A stretch of DNA of 64,000 bases from Thalassobius vesicularis (GCF_004799325.1 NZ_SSMD01000001.1:434001-498000), one strand, 5' to 3'. Positions 16,182-26,542 are shown, counted from the first letter of the stretch. Notes: generated from the sequence alone by a model not told the origin. Numbers and translations: made by a program.

Positions 16182-17293
16182 TGAGCAGCCCGCTGGAAGG
16201 TGTCAAAGTCGTCGAACTGGCGCGCATTTTGGCCGGCCCCTGGGCCGGTCAGGCGCTGTCGGATCTGGGTGCCGAAGTCATCAAGGTCGAAGCGCCCGAA
16301 GGCGACGACACCCGCCAATGGGGCCCGCCGTTTATCGAGCGCGAGGGCGACACCACCGCCGCCTATTTCCATTCGTGCAACCGGGGCAAACACTCGGTCA
16401 CCGTCGATTTCCGCACGCCCGAGGGCCAGGAAAAGGTGCGCGAACTGGTGCGCGATGCCGACGTTCTGATCGAGAACTTCAAACTGGGCGGGCTGAAGAA
16501 ATATGGGCTGGATTACGACTCGCTGCGCGAGATCAATCCGCGGCTGATCTATTGCTCGATCACCGGGTTTGGGCAGACCGGACCCTACGCGCACCGGGCA
16601 GGCTATGATTACATCATCCAGGGCATGTCCGGGCTGATGTCCATCACCGGCGACCCGGACGGCCAGCCGCAGCGCGCGGGCGTGGCGGTGACGGACCTGT
16701 TCACGGGGATGTACTCGGTCACCGGGATCCTGTCGGCGCTGTACATGCGCGAGCGGACGGGTGTTGGCCAGCACATCGACATGGCGCTGTTGGATTGCGC
16801 CGTGGCGGTGACGGCGAACCAGGCGATGAACTACCTGTCCACGGGTGTGCCGCCGGGGCGGACGGGGAACTATCACCCCAACTTGACGCCCTATCAGGTG
16901 TTCGACTGCGCGGACGGGTTCATCATCATCGCGACGGGCAATGACGGGCAATATCAGCGCCTGTGCAAGCTGCTGGGCGTGGACTGGATGGCCGAGGCGC
17001 CGGAATTCCTGAAGAACGTCGACCGGGTTGCCAATCGCGAGCGGATGATCGGCCTACTGATGGACGAGACCCGGAAATGGACCAAGGCGGACCTGCTGGA
17101 TGGGTGCGAAGCCCAGGGCATTCCGGCAGGGCCGATCAACGACATGGCCGAGGTGTTCGCGGACCCGCAGGTCAAGGCGCGCGGGATGCAGATCGCACTG
17201 GAGGGCGTGCCGGGCGTGCGGATGCCGATCATGTTCTCAGGGGCCGAGCTGAACCTGAAGCGCCCCTCGCCGCGGCTGGGCGAAGACGACTGA
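16181..17293 (+). CDS. Class III CoA-transferase (CaiB/BaiF family)
   Basis: A 370-residue enzyme that moves CoA between carboxylic acids. The N-terminal LEGVKVVELARILAGPW and the catalytic aspartate in VAVTDLFTG (residue 172) are the family marks, with LIYCSITGFGQTGPYAHRAGYD and IDMALLDCAVA in the expected places. The substrate (succinate, mesaconate, carnitine, bile acid or other) cannot be read from the sequence or from the neighbours. ATG 16181 overlaps the dsbA-like stop. Repeat copy C follows the stop codon. Confidence 0.9.
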   Translation: MSSPLEGVKVVELARILAGPWAGQALSDLGAEVIKVEAPEGDDTRQWGPPFIEREGDTTAAYFHSCNRGKHSVTVDFRTPEGQEKVRELVRDADVLIENFKLGGLKKYGLDYDSLREINPRLIYCSITGFGQTGPYAHRAGYDYIIQGMSGLMSITGDPDGQPQRAGVAVTDLFTGMYSVTGILSALYMRERTGVGQHIDMALLDCAVAVTANQAMNYLSTGVPPGRTGNYHPNLTPYQVFDCADGFIIIATGNDGQYQRLCKLLGVDWMAEAPEFLKNVDRVANRERMIGLLMDETRKWTKADLLDGCEAQGIPAGPINDMAEVFADPQVKARGMQIALEGVPGVRMPIMFSGAELNLKRPSPRLGEDD

Positions 17294-17300
17294 TGGCGAT

Positions 17301-17375
17301 GGGGGGCGCTGCCCCCCGCGTCGAAAATCGCTGATTTTCAACGCTCCCCCCGGGATATTTTCAAAAAGAAGAAGG
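17301..17375 (+). repeat. Dispersed hairpin/GGATATTT repeat, copy C (long form)
   Basis: Three parts: GGGGGGC-GCT-GCCCCCC hairpin (17301-17317), a second hairpin GAAAATC-GCT-GATTTTC (17323-17339), and the core CCCCCGGGATATTTTCAAAA followed by an AGAAGAAGG tail (17346-17375). It fills the space between two convergent genes and ends two bases from the yggS stop. It is nearly identical to copy D at 26543-26617. Confidence 0.78.
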
Positions 17376-17377
17376 GC

Positions 17378-18031
17378 TTAGGCGTAGTCGCGGGCCCCGA
17401 AGATGGCGCTGCCGACACGGACGTGGGTGGCGCCTTGGGCGATGGCTTTCTCGAAGTCGTCGGACATGCCCATGGAGAGTTGGGTCAGATCGTTGCGGGC
17501 GGCGATCTTGCGTAGAAGCGCGAAGTGGAGGCTGGATTCCTCGTCGACCGGGGGGATACACATCAGGCCCCGGATGGGCAGGTCGAGCGCGCGGCATTCG
17601 GCGATGAAGGCGTCGGCCTCGGTCGGCAGGATGCCGGCCTTTTGCGGCTCTTCCCCGGTGTTGACCTGGATGAACAGATCGGGGCAATGGCCGAGTTCCT
17701 GCGCCAGTCGGGCCAGCGTGTGGGCCAGTTTGGGGCGGTCGACGGAGTGGATCGCCTCGAACAGTTGCATGGCCTGGCGGGCCTTGTTGGTTTGCAGCGG
17801 GCCGATTAGGTGGACGTTCACGCCCGCATATTGCGCGCGGAAGTCGGGCCATTTACCGGCGGCTTCCTGCACCTTGTTTTCCCCGAACAGGCGGTGGCCT
17901 TCGTCCAGAACGGCCTGGACGCGTTCGTTCGGCTGGACCTTGGAGACGGCGATCAGCTGAACCGAACCGGGGGCGCGGCCGGCGGCGGCCTCGGCCTTGG
18001 CGATGCGGGATTTGATCAGGGAAAGGGACAT
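17378..18031 (-). CDS. yggS: Pyridoxal-phosphate homeostasis protein (YggS family)
   Basis: A 217-residue PLP-binding TIM-barrel protein. The PLP lysine lies in LIAVSKVQP (residue 31), and the FGENKVQEAAGKWP, HLIGPLQTNKARQAM and LSMGMSDDFEKAI segments are the family signature. The family keeps free PLP at a safe level and has no proved catalytic reaction. It starts at ATG 18031. No related genes are next to it. Confidence 0.93.
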   Translation of the reverse strand: MSLSLIKSRIAKAEAAAGRAPGSVQLIAVSKVQPNERVQAVLDEGHRLFGENKVQEAAGKWPDFRAQYAGVNVHLIGPLQTNKARQAMQLFEAIHSVDRPKLAHTLARLAQELGHCPDLFIQVNTGEEPQKAGILPTEADAFIAECRALDLPIRGLMCIPPVDEESSLHFALLRKIAARNDLTQLSMGMSDDFEKAIAQGATHVRVGSAIFGARDYA

Positions 18032-18094
18032 GGGGGCCTCCGGGTTCTTTGCGCTTCATCAACCACAGTTTGCGGGCGAGGTCAAAACCGTCAG

Positions 18095-18129
18095 CACAAA
18101 AGAAAAGAGCGGGCGCAAGGCCCGCTCTT
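18095..18129 (-). terminator. Rho-independent terminator of the porin gene
   Basis: On the minus strand AAGAGCGGGC (18129-18120), loop CTTGC, GCCCGCTCTT (18114-18105), then a TTTCTTTTGT run. The perfect ten-pair stem lies about 25 bases after the porin stop codon. Confidence 0.85.
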
Positions 18130-18152
18130 CCCTATACAGTCTTCTGGTTCGA

Positions 18153-19028
18153 TTAGAACGCGAAGAAGAAACCAGCCGAGATCTGGTTCATGTCGGTGAT
18201 GTCGTTGCGGGTCCAGCCTGCTTCGATCGATGCACCGCCCAGGTCGTGGCTGACGCCCAGACCGAAGGTTTCGCCCAGGTCTTCCGACGCGACGAAGCCG
18301 TACAGGTAGGTAGCTGCGCCAACGTTTGCGCCGCCCTTCAGAGCGAACTTGTCAACGCCGTCGTTGTCTGCGTAGGCCAGGGTGAAGTCTGCTGCGCCCA
18401 GCTTGCCGCCGAAGGTCACGACGGTTTTCTGGTTGGCTGCGGTGTCCGAGTCCTGAACTGCGACAGCTGCGGTGTAGTCGCCGAACTTGTACGACAGAGC
18501 CAGTGCGTCACGGTTCGAGTCCGAAACCGACAGGTGTGCGGTGAAGCCGTTTGCCGAGTAGATCACTTCGACGCCGTTTGCTGCACCAACGCCGCCCGAC
18601 GAGTAAGCGTCCCAGTTCCAGTAGCCGTTACCTGCGGTGTTGGTCACCAGCGAGGTGAAGCCGTTGCCTTCCAGGCCGGTGCCACCCGATTTGGTGTTCA
18701 TGTACAGGCCGGGCATTGCTTCGATTGCGCCCAGGATGTTGCCGCCAGCAATGGTCAGGCCGCCGGTGGTGATGTAGAAGCGAACGCCGTTGCCTGCGCC
18801 CATGCCGTTTTCTTCGGTCTGGATACGCTGACGTGCGCCAACTTTCATGCCCGACTGGGTTTCAGCCGACACGTCGATCTGGATGCGCAGACGCGAAATG
18901 AAGTTGGTGGCGTCGGTGACGTCGTTGTACAGGGCGCCAAAACGGCCGTAGCCCGACAGTTTGATGTCTGCAGCTGCCATGCCAGCGGTGGCGATCAGGG
19001 CAGTCGTTGCGAAGAGAACTTTTTTCAT
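18153..19028 (-). CDS. Outer-membrane porin
   Basis: A 291-residue general porin of the Rhodobacter type. It has a signal peptide (MKKVLFATTALIATAGMAAA) and begins its barrel with DIKLSGYGRFGALYND; alternating aromatic and polar residues run to the C-terminal phenylalanine (SAGFFFAF), as needed for BamA-dependent insertion. Codon use is strongly biased, consistent with high expression. ATG 19028 is chosen because it places the signal peptide first; an upstream ATG at 19055 would precede it with a non-signal tail. A strong terminator follows. Confidence 0.92.
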   Translation of the reverse strand: MKKVLFATTALIATAGMAAADIKLSGYGRFGALYNDVTDATNFISRLRIQIDVSAETQSGMKVGARQRIQTEENGMGAGNGVRFYITTGGLTIAGGNILGAIEAMPGLYMNTKSGGTGLEGNGFTSLVTNTAGNGYWNWDAYSSGGVGAANGVEVIYSANGFTAHLSVSDSNRDALALSYKFGDYTAAVAVQDSDTAANQKTVVTFGGKLGAADFTLAYADNDGVDKFALKGGANVGAATYLYGFVASEDLGETFGLGVSHDLGGASIEAGWTRNDITDMNQISAGFFFAF

Positions 19029-19291
19029 CAGATTTTCCCTCGGTTTTCCAATCATGCGCCCAACACGGGGAATCCGAATTGGGTATGGCGGTTGTGTCGC
19101 TCTTTTGGGGGGGCGTTTGCAAGCGCGTGGTCAAGCGCTCGGCTCATTGCCGAATACGTGGTGCAGCTTTGCCACAGTCTGTCCGAGCGGCCCGATGTGC
19201 AGAGGACCGCCTGCAGCCGACTAAGTCCTTGCCCAGATCGGGGCGGTTGGATAGGAAGGTTCTCATCTATTTAAGGGATCTGGGCGTGGGT

Positions 19292-19777
19292 ATGATGTTG
19301 ACCGGCTTCACGACAAAAGCGATTTGCCTGGCGGCTCTGGTTGGTCTGGCGGGCTGTAGCGCCGGGCAGCCGCCGTCGGCCGAGACGGAAAATCACCTGC
19401 TGACTCCGCAGGAGCGCGTGACCAAAACGCAGGGCACCACTCTGTTTGATGCATTCCGCCGCAAGAACTCGGACGTGAATGTGGCCGTGAACCGGTTCAT
19501 CTGGAACGCCGCCCTGGAAACGCTGAACTTTCTGCCAGTGGAATCGATTGATCCGTTCACCGGCGTGATCGTGATGGGATACGGCACCCCGCCGGGTGGC
19601 GGCCGCGCCTATCGCGCCACCGTATATGTTAAGGATCCGGCGCTGGAGGCGCGCTCGCTGGTCGTTGCGATGCAGACCCGTGGTGGTGGCCCGGTCAGCG
19701 CCAGCACCCAGCGCGCAGTCGAGGATGCGATCCTGTCGCGCGCGCGGCAGCTACGTATTCAGGACAAACGCTTCTGA
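19292..19777 (+). CDS. DUF3576 lipoprotein
   Basis: A 161-residue protein with a lipoprotein signal (AALVGLAGC, lipobox cysteine near residue 20), so it is likely anchored in the outer or inner membrane. The middle part (NRFIWNAALETLNFLPVESI, FTGVIVMGYGTPPG) matches DUF3576, a family of unknown function common in alphaproteobacteria. ATG 19292 or 19295 could start it; both keep the lipobox. It is divergent from the porin gene; the 263 bases between them hold no other gene that I can see. Confidence 0.82.
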   Translation: MMLTGFTTKAICLAALVGLAGCSAGQPPSAETENHLLTPQERVTKTQGTTLFDAFRRKNSDVNVAVNRFIWNAALETLNFLPVESIDPFTGVIVMGYGTPPGGGRAYRATVYVKDPALEARSLVVAMQTRGGGPVSASTQRAVEDAILSRARQLRIQDKRF

Positions 19778-19804
19778 TCTTCTGACCGGATTTCGGCTGA
19801 TACG

Positions 19805-19833
19805 AGACCTTGCCCCCGGGCAAGGTCTTTTTC
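19805..19833 (+). terminator. Rho-independent terminator of the DUF3576 gene
   Basis: AGACCTTGCCC (19805-19815) pairs with GGGCAAGGTCT (19818-19828), followed by a TTTTT run. It lies about 28 bases after the stop codon. Confidence 0.85.
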
Positions 19834-19918
19834 GTTCCGCCGGACAAAGAGCGCGCAAAATTCTTACAAAGAATTTTGACCGGAAAATTTGGAATTTTCC
19901 GGGCCTGTGTCGCGCGGG

Positions 19919-20410
19919 TTATTTCTTGCCGACCGACCCGCCCAGTGTTTGCAGATTCGCTTGATCGACCAGCGTCCAGGGCAGGCCCTCATTTCTGAAG
20001 ATTCGCTTTTGCTGGTCGGGATAGTCGCCCACGTCATGGGCAAGGCGTTCCCCGACGACCAGACACCGGAGCGTCTCATTGCCCGTGTTGCGGATCGAAT
20101 GCGCCAGTCCGCCCTTGCGGTAGCCGAGGAAATCGCCAGGGCCAACCGGGTGCTCTTGCTCTCCGATCCGCGCGATTCCCGTTCCGGACAGGATATAGAC
20201 GCATTCGTCCTCATGGTGATGGCAGTGAAATTCGGTGGTGTCATGGCCCGAGCCGACCTCGATCAGGTGGACGCCGATTCCCGTCAGTCCCACCGCGTCG
20301 CCCAGCGATTTGTTCAGGCGTTGCGCATTGGGGTTCAGGAAGTGGGTCTTTTGCGTCCCTTCCATCGCTTCGATCTGCGCGGCGGTTAACAGATAGGTCT
20401 CGTCACTCAT
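19919..20410 (-). CDS. Cupin-domain protein
   Basis: A 163-residue single-cupin protein. The metal-binding motif 1 is visible as TTEFHCHHHEDECVYILSG (histidines and glutamate) and motif 2 around DFLGYRKGGLAHSIRNTG. The family binds a metal and includes sugar isomerases and small dioxygenases; the exact reaction cannot be assigned. ATG 20410 has GGAGAG before it. It lies 14 bases after the glycosyltransferase gene on the same strand, so the two probably form an operon, hinting at a sugar-related substrate. Confidence 0.85.
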   Translation of the reverse strand: MSDETYLLTAAQIEAMEGTQKTHFLNPNAQRLNKSLGDAVGLTGIGVHLIEVGSGHDTTEFHCHHHEDECVYILSGTGIARIGEQEHPVGPGDFLGYRKGGLAHSIRNTGNETLRCLVVGERLAHDVGDYPDQQKRIFRNEGLPWTLVDQANLQTLGGSVGKK

Positions 20411-20424
20411 ATCACTCTCCGGCG

Positions 20425-21684
20425 TCAATCATGGACACGGCCCGGGGCCATTTCGTGCAACCGGTCGATCCAGTCCAGCTGACGCGGCAGGCAGATGGTT
20501 TGCAGGTCGTAGTTCTGAACGATGTGCTCGCGCGCGGCCTTGCCCAGACTTTCGCGTGCGGGAGCGTCTTCCAGCAGGTCGCAGACCTGATCCACCAGCG
20601 CGTCACCGTCGAAGAAGTCGACCAGACGGCCGTTGACGTCATGCTCCAGCGCCTCTTGGACCGGAGCTGTCGCGCCGGCGACGATGGCGGCCTGAACGGA
20701 CATCGCCTCGAACATCGACCAGGACAGAACGAAGGGATAGGTCAGGTAGACATGCACGCGGCTGACCTGCAGCAGGCTGACGAACTGGTCATAAGGAATG
20801 CGCCCCAGGAAATGCACGCGTTCCCAGGCCGGGGTCGGGATGCGGCCGCGCACCTCGTCGATGAAGATCTGTTTCCAGGTCTGGCCCTTGGGCGGGCGCG
20901 AGCCGTAGCTGACCTCGTCCCCGCCGACGATCAGCACCTTGGCGTTGGGCCGCTCTTTCAGCAGGCGCGGCAGGGCGCGCATGAAGATGTGATAGCCGCG
21001 ATAGGGTTCGAGGTTGCGGTTGACGAAGGTGATCACCTCGTCCGAGCGGGTGACGGTGCTGCCATCGGGCAGGGTCAGGCTGGCATTTTCGTTGGGCACC
21101 AGATGATTGGTGTCGATGCCGTCATGAATGACGCTGATCTTATTGCGCCATTCCTCGGGGAAGGTGCCGGCCTGGAACTGCGTCGGCGAGATCGCCAGAT
21201 CGGCGACCGGGAAATGCAGCAGGTTGTTGAGGTTCTTGAGCCGGATTCGCAGCGGCTCTCCGGGGCCGCCCTTGGGCTGGAATTCGGGGTCAAAGCCGGT
21301 GTGGTCGGGCCCCGACAGGTGATACAGCTCGCAATATAGGCCGATCCGGGCTGTGGGCCAGACGTCGCGCAGGAACATGGTTTCGCCCCAGCCGTGGTGG
21401 CCCACGATGATATCGGGGGTAAAGCCTTGCTCTCTCAGGCGCATGGCAGCGGCGAAACAAGCCTCGGCGCGGATGACCTTGGTGTCGAAATCCTGCACCC
21501 AAGGATGCATGCCCGAGCCTTGCTTGCGCTTGATGCCATAGGGAATCACCCGGACGCCCTGCCAGGTCGATGCCTCTTTGACGCGCAGGGTCAGCGCCAC
21601 GCATTGATGGCCCCGCGCGGCCAGCGCCGGGGCAAGGTGTTTGTACTGACCGGGGAAATTCTGGTGGATAAAAAGGATCTTCAT
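20425..21684 (-). CDS. Glycosyltransferase, GT4 type
   Basis: A 419-residue GT-B enzyme beginning MKILFIHQNFPGQYKHLAPA. The Rossmann-like N-terminal domain holds IIVGHHGWGETMFLRDVWP, and the C-terminal domain has the donor-binding segments FVNRNLEPYRGYHIFMRALP and FVLSWSMFEAMSVQAAIV (the E-x7-E-like region). Such enzymes add sugars during surface polysaccharide or glycolipid synthesis. Sugar donor and acceptor cannot be told. It is divergent from leuS and followed by the cupin gene. Confidence 0.88.
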   Translation of the reverse strand: MKILFIHQNFPGQYKHLAPALAARGHQCVALTLRVKEASTWQGVRVIPYGIKRKQGSGMHPWVQDFDTKVIRAEACFAAAMRLREQGFTPDIIVGHHGWGETMFLRDVWPTARIGLYCELYHLSGPDHTGFDPEFQPKGGPGEPLRIRLKNLNNLLHFPVADLAISPTQFQAGTFPEEWRNKISVIHDGIDTNHLVPNENASLTLPDGSTVTRSDEVITFVNRNLEPYRGYHIFMRALPRLLKERPNAKVLIVGGDEVSYGSRPPKGQTWKQIFIDEVRGRIPTPAWERVHFLGRIPYDQFVSLLQVSRVHVYLTYPFVLSWSMFEAMSVQAAIVAGATAPVQEALEHDVNGRLVDFFDGDALVDQVCDLLEDAPARESLGKAAREHIVQNYDLQTICLPRQLDWIDRLHEMAPGRVHD

Positions 21685-21827
21685 GAATGCTATCGCCTGT
21701 GTTTTCCCTGTTATACCCCGGCATTTCGCGCTGAACAGACCCGGATTTGGCGACTTCCCCCTAGACCACGCGGGCTTGCGGGCCTATCACCCCTTCCGAC
21801 ACGCGACTAAGGAAAGGTCCGCCCGAC

Positions 21828-24380
21828 ATGACGCGCTATTCTGCCGGCGAAATCGAAGCCAAGTGGCAAGCAGCCTGGGAACAGGCCGGAATCTTCAAGG
21901 CTGTCCGCAGCGACGACAAGCCGAAGTATTACGTGCTGGAGATGTTCCCCTATCCGTCGGGCCGCATCCATATCGGGCACGTGCGCAACTACACGATGGG
22001 CGACGTGATCGCGCGCTACAAGATGGCGACCGGGCATAACGTGCTGCACCCGATGGGCTTTGACGCTTTCGGGATGCCGGCGGAAAACGCCGCGATGGCC
22101 TCGGGTGGGCATCCGAAGGAATGGACCTATAACAACATCGACACGATGGTCGGGCAGATGAAGCCTCTGGGCTTTGCGCTGGACTGGACGCGGATGTTTG
22201 CGACCTGCGACCCGGAATACTACGGGCAGCAGCAGTCGATGTTCATCGACTTCATCGAGAAGGGCCTGGTCTACCGCAAGAACGCCGTGGTCAACTGGGA
22301 CCCGGTGGACATGACCGTTCTGGCCAACGAACAGGTGATCGACGGCAAGGGCTGGCGCTCGGGCGCGGATGTGGAGCGGCGCGAGCTGACGCAGTGGTTC
22401 TTCAAGATCTCCGATTTCAGCGAGGAGCTGCTGGACGCGCTGGATGGGCTGGACGATTGGCCCGCCAAGGTGAAGCTGATGCAGGCCAACTGGATCGGCA
22501 AATCGCGCGGTCTGCAGTTTGCGTTCAGCGTGATTGACGGGCCGACCGACAGGATCGAGGTCTATACGACCCGCCCCGACACGCTGATGGGCGCGTCCTT
22601 CGTGGGCATTTCGCCGGATCACCCGCTGGCCAAGCAGCTGGAACGCGAGCGCGAAGATGTCGCCGCCTTCTGTGCCGAGGCCCGCAAGGGTGGCACCACC
22701 GCCGAAGCGATCGAGACCGCCGAGAAGCTGGGCTTTGACACCGGCATCCGCGTGCGCCACCCCTTCGACACCTCGTGGGAGCTGCCGGTCTATATCGCCA
22801 ACTTCATCCTGATGGACTACGGCACCGGCGCGATCTTCGGCTGCCCGGCGCATGACCAGCGCGACTTTGAATTCGCGACCAAGTACGACCTGCCAATCAC
22901 CCCGGTCTTTGTGGCCGAAGGCGCCGAAGAGGCCGCGCTGACCGAAGCCTATGTGCCGCTGAAGACCGAGAAAGTCCGCTATGTGCGCGGCTTCGCTGGC
23001 GATGAGGTGCAGACGGGCGACGAGGGCGTGAATACCGCCGTTGATTTCTGCGAGGCGAATGGCGTCGGCCAGGGCGTGACCAAGTTCCGCCTGCGCGACT
23101 GGGGTCTGAGCCGTCAGCGGTACTGGGGTTGCCCGATTCCCGTGGTGCATTGCGACACCTGCGGCGTGGTGCCTGAAAAGAAAGAAAACCTGCCGATCCG
23201 CCTGCCCGATGACGTCACCTTTGACGTGCCCGGCAACCCGCTGGATCGCCATCCGACGTGGCGGCAATGCGCTTGCCCCTCTTGCGGGGCGGACGCGCTG
23301 CGCGAGACGGATACGATGGACACGTTCGTGGACAGCTCGTGGTATTTCGCGCGCTTCACCGCGCCGCGTGCGGACACGCCGACGGTGCTGGAGGATGCCG
23401 ACTACTGGATGAACGTCGACCAGTATATCGGCGGGATCGAGCACGCGATTCTGCACCTGCTGTACTCGCGCTTCTTTGCCCGTGCGATGCATCTGTGCGG
23501 CCACCTGCCCGAGAAGTCCAAGGAACCCTTCAACGCGCTGTTCACGCAAGGGATGGTGACGCACGCGATCTATCAGACCCGCGACGAAAACGACCGCCCC
23601 GTCTACCACTACCCCGAAGAGGTGGAACTGCGCGACGGCAAGGGCTTCCTCAAGGATGGGCGCGAGGTGACGATCATCCCCTCGGCCAAGATGTCGAAGT
23701 CCAAGAACAACGTGGTCGATCCGGTGCAGATCATCCAGCAGTACGGCGCCGATACCGCGCGCTGGTTCGTGCTGAGCGACTCGCCCCCCGAACGTGACGT
23801 GGAATGGACCGCCGCGGGCGCCGAAGCTGCAGCCAAGCACCTGGCGCGCGTCTACCGCATCGCCGCCGATCTGGCCGAGGCCAATGACGCCCCCAACGCC
23901 GCCGAGGACGACGCCCTGCTGCGCGCCATGCACAAATGCATCCACGAGGTGACGCAGGGCATCGAGAGCTTCGGCTTCAACGCCTCGATCGCCAAGCTGT
24001 ACGGGTTCACCAACACTCTGGCCAAGTCGAAGGCCGGCACGATGGCCAAGGTTCTGGCCGCACGCACGCTGGCACAGCTGATGTCGCCGATGACGCCGCA
24101 CCTGTCCGAATCCGTCTGGGAAATGCTGGGCGGCGAAGGTCTGATCGCCACCGCCGACTGGCCGCAAGCCGACGAGGCGATGCTGGTCGATGACACGGTC
24201 ACCCTGCCGATCCAGATCAACGGCAAACGCCGCGCGGAAATCAGCGTGCCCGCCGACATGCCCAAGGAAGAGGTTGAAAAGCTGGTCCTGGCGCATGATG
24301 CTGTGGTCAAGGCCCTGGACGGGGGCCAGCCGAAAAAGCTGATTGTCGTGCCGGGGCGCATCGTGAATGTGGTTGTTTGA
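21828..24380 (+). CDS. leuS: Leucyl-tRNA synthetase
   Basis: A full-length 850-residue class I synthetase that charges tRNA-Leu. HIGH box in [10 protein letters not shown] (about residue 48), the editing CP1 insertion with [13 protein letters not shown], the zinc-like [11 protein letters not shown] and [11 protein letters not shown] segments, and KMSKSKNN (about residue 623) are all present. It starts at ATG 21828. It overlaps lptE by 14 bases, giving the leuS-lptE-holA order common in alphaproteobacteria. Confidence 0.97.
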   Translation: MTRYSAGEIEAKWQAAWEQAGIFKAVRSDDKPKYYVLEMFPYPSGRIHIGHVRNYTMGDVIARYKMATGHNVLHPMGFDAFGMPAENAAMASGGHPKEWTYNNIDTMVGQMKPLGFALDWTRMFATCDPEYYGQQQSMFIDFIEKGLVYRKNAVVNWDPVDMTVLANEQVIDGKGWRSGADVERRELTQWFFKISDFSEELLDALDGLDDWPAKVKLMQANWIGKSRGLQFAFSVIDGPTDRIEVYTTRPDTLMGASFVGISPDHPLAKQLEREREDVAAFCAEARKGGTTAEAIETAEKLGFDTGIRVRHPFDTSWELPVYIANFILMDYGTGAIFGCPAHDQRDFEFATKYDLPITPVFVAEGAEEAALTEAYVPLKTEKVRYVRGFAGDEVQTGDEGVNTAVDFCEANGVGQGVTKFRLRDWGLSRQRYWGCPIPVVHCDTCGVVPEKKENLPIRLPDDVTFDVPGNPLDRHPTWRQCACPSCGADALRETDTMDTFVDSSWYFARFTAPRADTPTVLEDADYWMNVDQYIGGIEHAILHLLYSRFFARAMHLCGHLPEKSKEPFNALFTQGMVTHAIYQTRDENDRPVYHYPEEVELRDGKGFLKDGREVTIIPSAKMSKSKNNVVDPVQIIQQYGADTARWFVLSDSPPERDVEWTAAGAEAAAKHLARVYRIAADLAEANDAPNAAEDDALLRAMHKCIHEVTQGIESFGFNASIAKLYGFTNTLAKSKAGTMAKVLAARTLAQLMSPMTPHLSESVWEMLGGEGLIATADWPQADEAMLVDDTVTLPIQINGKRRAEISVPADMPKEEVEKLVLAHDAVVKALDGGQPKKLIVVPGRIVNVVV

Positions 24381-24858
24381 CCGCCGAACTCTTTTGATCC
24401 TGACTGCCGCAGCCCTGACGGGCTGTGGTTTTGCGCCCGCCTATGGCCCCAGCGGCCCGGCGGCACAATTGCTGGACGGCGTCACGGTAGACGCGCCCAA
24501 AACCCGCGACGAACAGCTGCTGGTGCAAGAGCTTGAAACCCGGCTGGGCCGCACCGATCAGGGGCGGTTTGAACTGGGTTATGTCCTGAGCTTTGCCGAA
24601 AAGCGCATGGCGGTGACCGCCGACAACATCACCACCCGGTTCAATCTGGTCGGGACTGTGGAATATGCCTTGCGCAACCCTGACGACGGCACCGTGCTGA
24701 CCAAGGGCTCGGTCAGCAGTTTTACCGGGTATTCGACGACCTCCAGCACGGTGGCAACGCTGGCCTCGGAACGCGATGCGCGGCGCAGGTTGGCGACGAT
24801 TCTGGCGGATCAGATCGTGACGCGGCTGATCGCGGCCTCGCCGGGTCTGCCGGAATGA
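24367..24858 (+). CDS. lptE: LPS-assembly lipoprotein LptE
   Basis: A 163-residue lipoprotein: signal [20 protein letters not shown] with the lipobox cysteine at residue 20, then a short beta-rich domain ([20 protein letters not shown]). LptE plugs the outer-membrane LptD barrel during LPS export. Recognition rests on the lipobox, size and position between leuS and holA. It begins inside leuS and its stop overlaps the holA start (ATGA). Confidence 0.88.
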   Translation: MWLFDRRTLLILTAAALTGCGFAPAYGPSGPAAQLLDGVTVDAPKTRDEQLLVQELETRLGRTDQGRFELGYVLSFAEKRMAVTADNITTRFNLVGTVEYALRNPDDGTVLTKGSVSSFTGYSTTSSTVATLASERDARRRLATILADQIVTRLIAASPGLPE

Positions 24859-25862
24859 AGCTGCCTCCGCGCGAGTTGGGCCGCTACTTCGCCAAGCCCG
24901 ACCCGGGCAAGGCGGGGCTGCTGATCTTCGGCAAGGACTCGATGCGGGTCGCGCTGAAACGGCAAGAGGCGATCGCCGCGCTGATCGGCCCGCAAGGCGA
25001 AGAGGAAATGCGCCTGACCCGGATGCAGGGTGCCGAACTGCGCAAAGACCCGGCGATGCTGCTGGACGCGGTCAAGTCGATCAGCTTTTTCCCCGGCCAA
25101 CGCGTCGCTTTCGTCGAGGACGCCAACGATACCGCCGCCGACGCGATCCTGAACGCGCTGAGCGATTGGCGCGACGGAGATGCGCAGATCGTGGTGACGG
25201 CGGGCGATTTGAAGCCGACCTCGAAAATCCGCAAGGCGTTCGAGGCGCACCCGAATGCCTACGCCGCCGCGCTTTACGACAATCCGATGACCCGCGAAGA
25301 GATCGAGGCAGAGCTGAAGCGCTCCGGCCTGACGCGGCTGGACCCCAGCGCGTTGCAGGACCTGTCGGCGCTGGCGCGGCAGCTGCAACCGGGCGATTTC
25401 CGGCAGATGCTGGAAAAGCTGGCCTTGTACAAACGCGGCGACGAAACACCGGTGACGGGCGCGGATGTGGCGGCGTGCGCCCCCGCCTCGACCGAGGCGG
25501 CGCTGGACGATCTGCTGAACGTCGTGGCCGAAGGGCGCGACGGAGAGCTGGACCCGATGCTGAAGAAAATGCAGGCGCAGGGCGCGAACGCGGTCAGCCT
25601 GTGCATCGGCGCGATGCGGCACTTCAAGACGCTGTACTCGGTCGCGGCCAATCCCGGCGGGCGCGTATTCATCCCCGGCAGCCCGATGCAGAAAGAACGT
25701 ATCCAGCGCCAGGCCCAGACCTTGGGCGCCGAGCGGCTGGAACAGGCGCTGACCCAGATCACCGATACCGATCTGCAGCTGCGCTCGGCCGGGCAGCACG
25801 CCCCGGCGATGGCGCTGGTCGAGCGGATGCTGATCCGTCTGGCCCGGATGAACCGCCGCTAG
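24855..25862 (+). CDS. holA: DNA polymerase III delta subunit
   Basis: A 335-residue clamp-loader subunit that opens the beta clamp. The N-terminal domain (LLIFGKDSMRVALKRQEAI) and the RLEQALTQITDTDLQLRS region near the C-terminus are typical of HolA, including GDFRQMLEKLALYK in the middle domain. It overlaps the lptE stop by four bases and ends the leuS-lptE-holA operon. Confidence 0.92.
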   Translation: MKLPPRELGRYFAKPDPGKAGLLIFGKDSMRVALKRQEAIAALIGPQGEEEMRLTRMQGAELRKDPAMLLDAVKSISFFPGQRVAFVEDANDTAADAILNALSDWRDGDAQIVVTAGDLKPTSKIRKAFEAHPNAYAAALYDNPMTREEIEAELKRSGLTRLDPSALQDLSALARQLQPGDFRQMLEKLALYKRGDETPVTGADVAACAPASTEAALDDLLNVVAEGRDGELDPMLKKMQAQGANAVSLCIGAMRHFKTLYSVAANPGGRVFIPGSPMQKERIQRQAQTLGAERLEQALTQITDTDLQLRSAGQHAPAMALVERMLIRLARMNRR

Positions 25863-25948
25863 GTTCCACTGGATTTCCCGCCTGATCTGCGCCACCCTGC
25901 CCGGGTGGAGACGACCGCGCCCGGCGCGCGAACAGGGAGAAAAGACAG

Positions 25949-26533
25949 ATGTATCAAGTGATCGGCGAAACCCAGAGCCGCGCCTTCAGGGTGACCTGGA
26001 TGCTGGAAGAACTTGGCCAGCCCTATGAGCAGATCAAGGTGAAGCCGCACTCGGACGAGGCATTTGCCTGCAACCAGTCGGGCAAAATCCCGGCGCTGAA
26101 GGTGGACGGCGAGACCCTAACGGATTCCACGGCGATCCTGACCTATCTGGCGGATAAACATGGGGCGCTGACCTATCCGGCGGGCACGATAGAGCGGGCG
26201 AAACAGGACGGGATGACCCACCTGGTTCTGGACGAGTTGGACGCGGTGCTGTGGACCGGCGCGCGGCACACCTTTGTGCTGCCCGAGGACAAGCGCGTGC
26301 CCGAGGTTAAGGAAAGCCTGCGCTGGGAATTTCTGCGCAACAGCAACCGTCTGGCCAACTGCCTGAAGGGTCCGTACCTGATGGGCGACAAGATGACGAT
26401 CGCGGATATTATCGCCACCCATTGCCTGAACTGGGCCTTCGCCGCGAAATTCCCGATCGAGGACGAGCGCCTGCTGGCCTATGCCAAGGCAATGCGCGGG
26501 CGCGAGGCGTTCAAGCGCGCTGTCGCGAACTGA
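25949..26533 (+). CDS. Glutathione S-transferase
   Basis: A 194-residue two-domain protein. The thioredoxin-like N-terminus (YQVIGETQSRAFRVTWMLEE) includes the glutathione-binding SGKIPALKVDGETLTDSTAI block (cis-Pro followed by DS), and the helical C-terminal domain has LMGDKMTIADIIATHCLNWA, a common capping box. It could detoxify electrophiles; the substrate is not evident. ATG 25949 is preceded by AGGGAG. Repeat copy D follows. Confidence 0.9.
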   Translation: MYQVIGETQSRAFRVTWMLEELGQPYEQIKVKPHSDEAFACNQSGKIPALKVDGETLTDSTAILTYLADKHGALTYPAGTIERAKQDGMTHLVLDELDAVLWTGARHTFVLPEDKRVPEVKESLRWEFLRNSNRLANCLKGPYLMGDKMTIADIIATHCLNWAFAAKFPIEDERLLAYAKAMRGREAFKRAVAN

Positions 26534-26542
26534 TCTGGTGTT

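Noticed and set aside
21807-24296. An 829-codon open frame antisense to leuS
   Set aside because: It covers nearly the whole of leuS, which is unmistakable, and has low-complexity Arg/His/Gly composition typical of a shadow frame.
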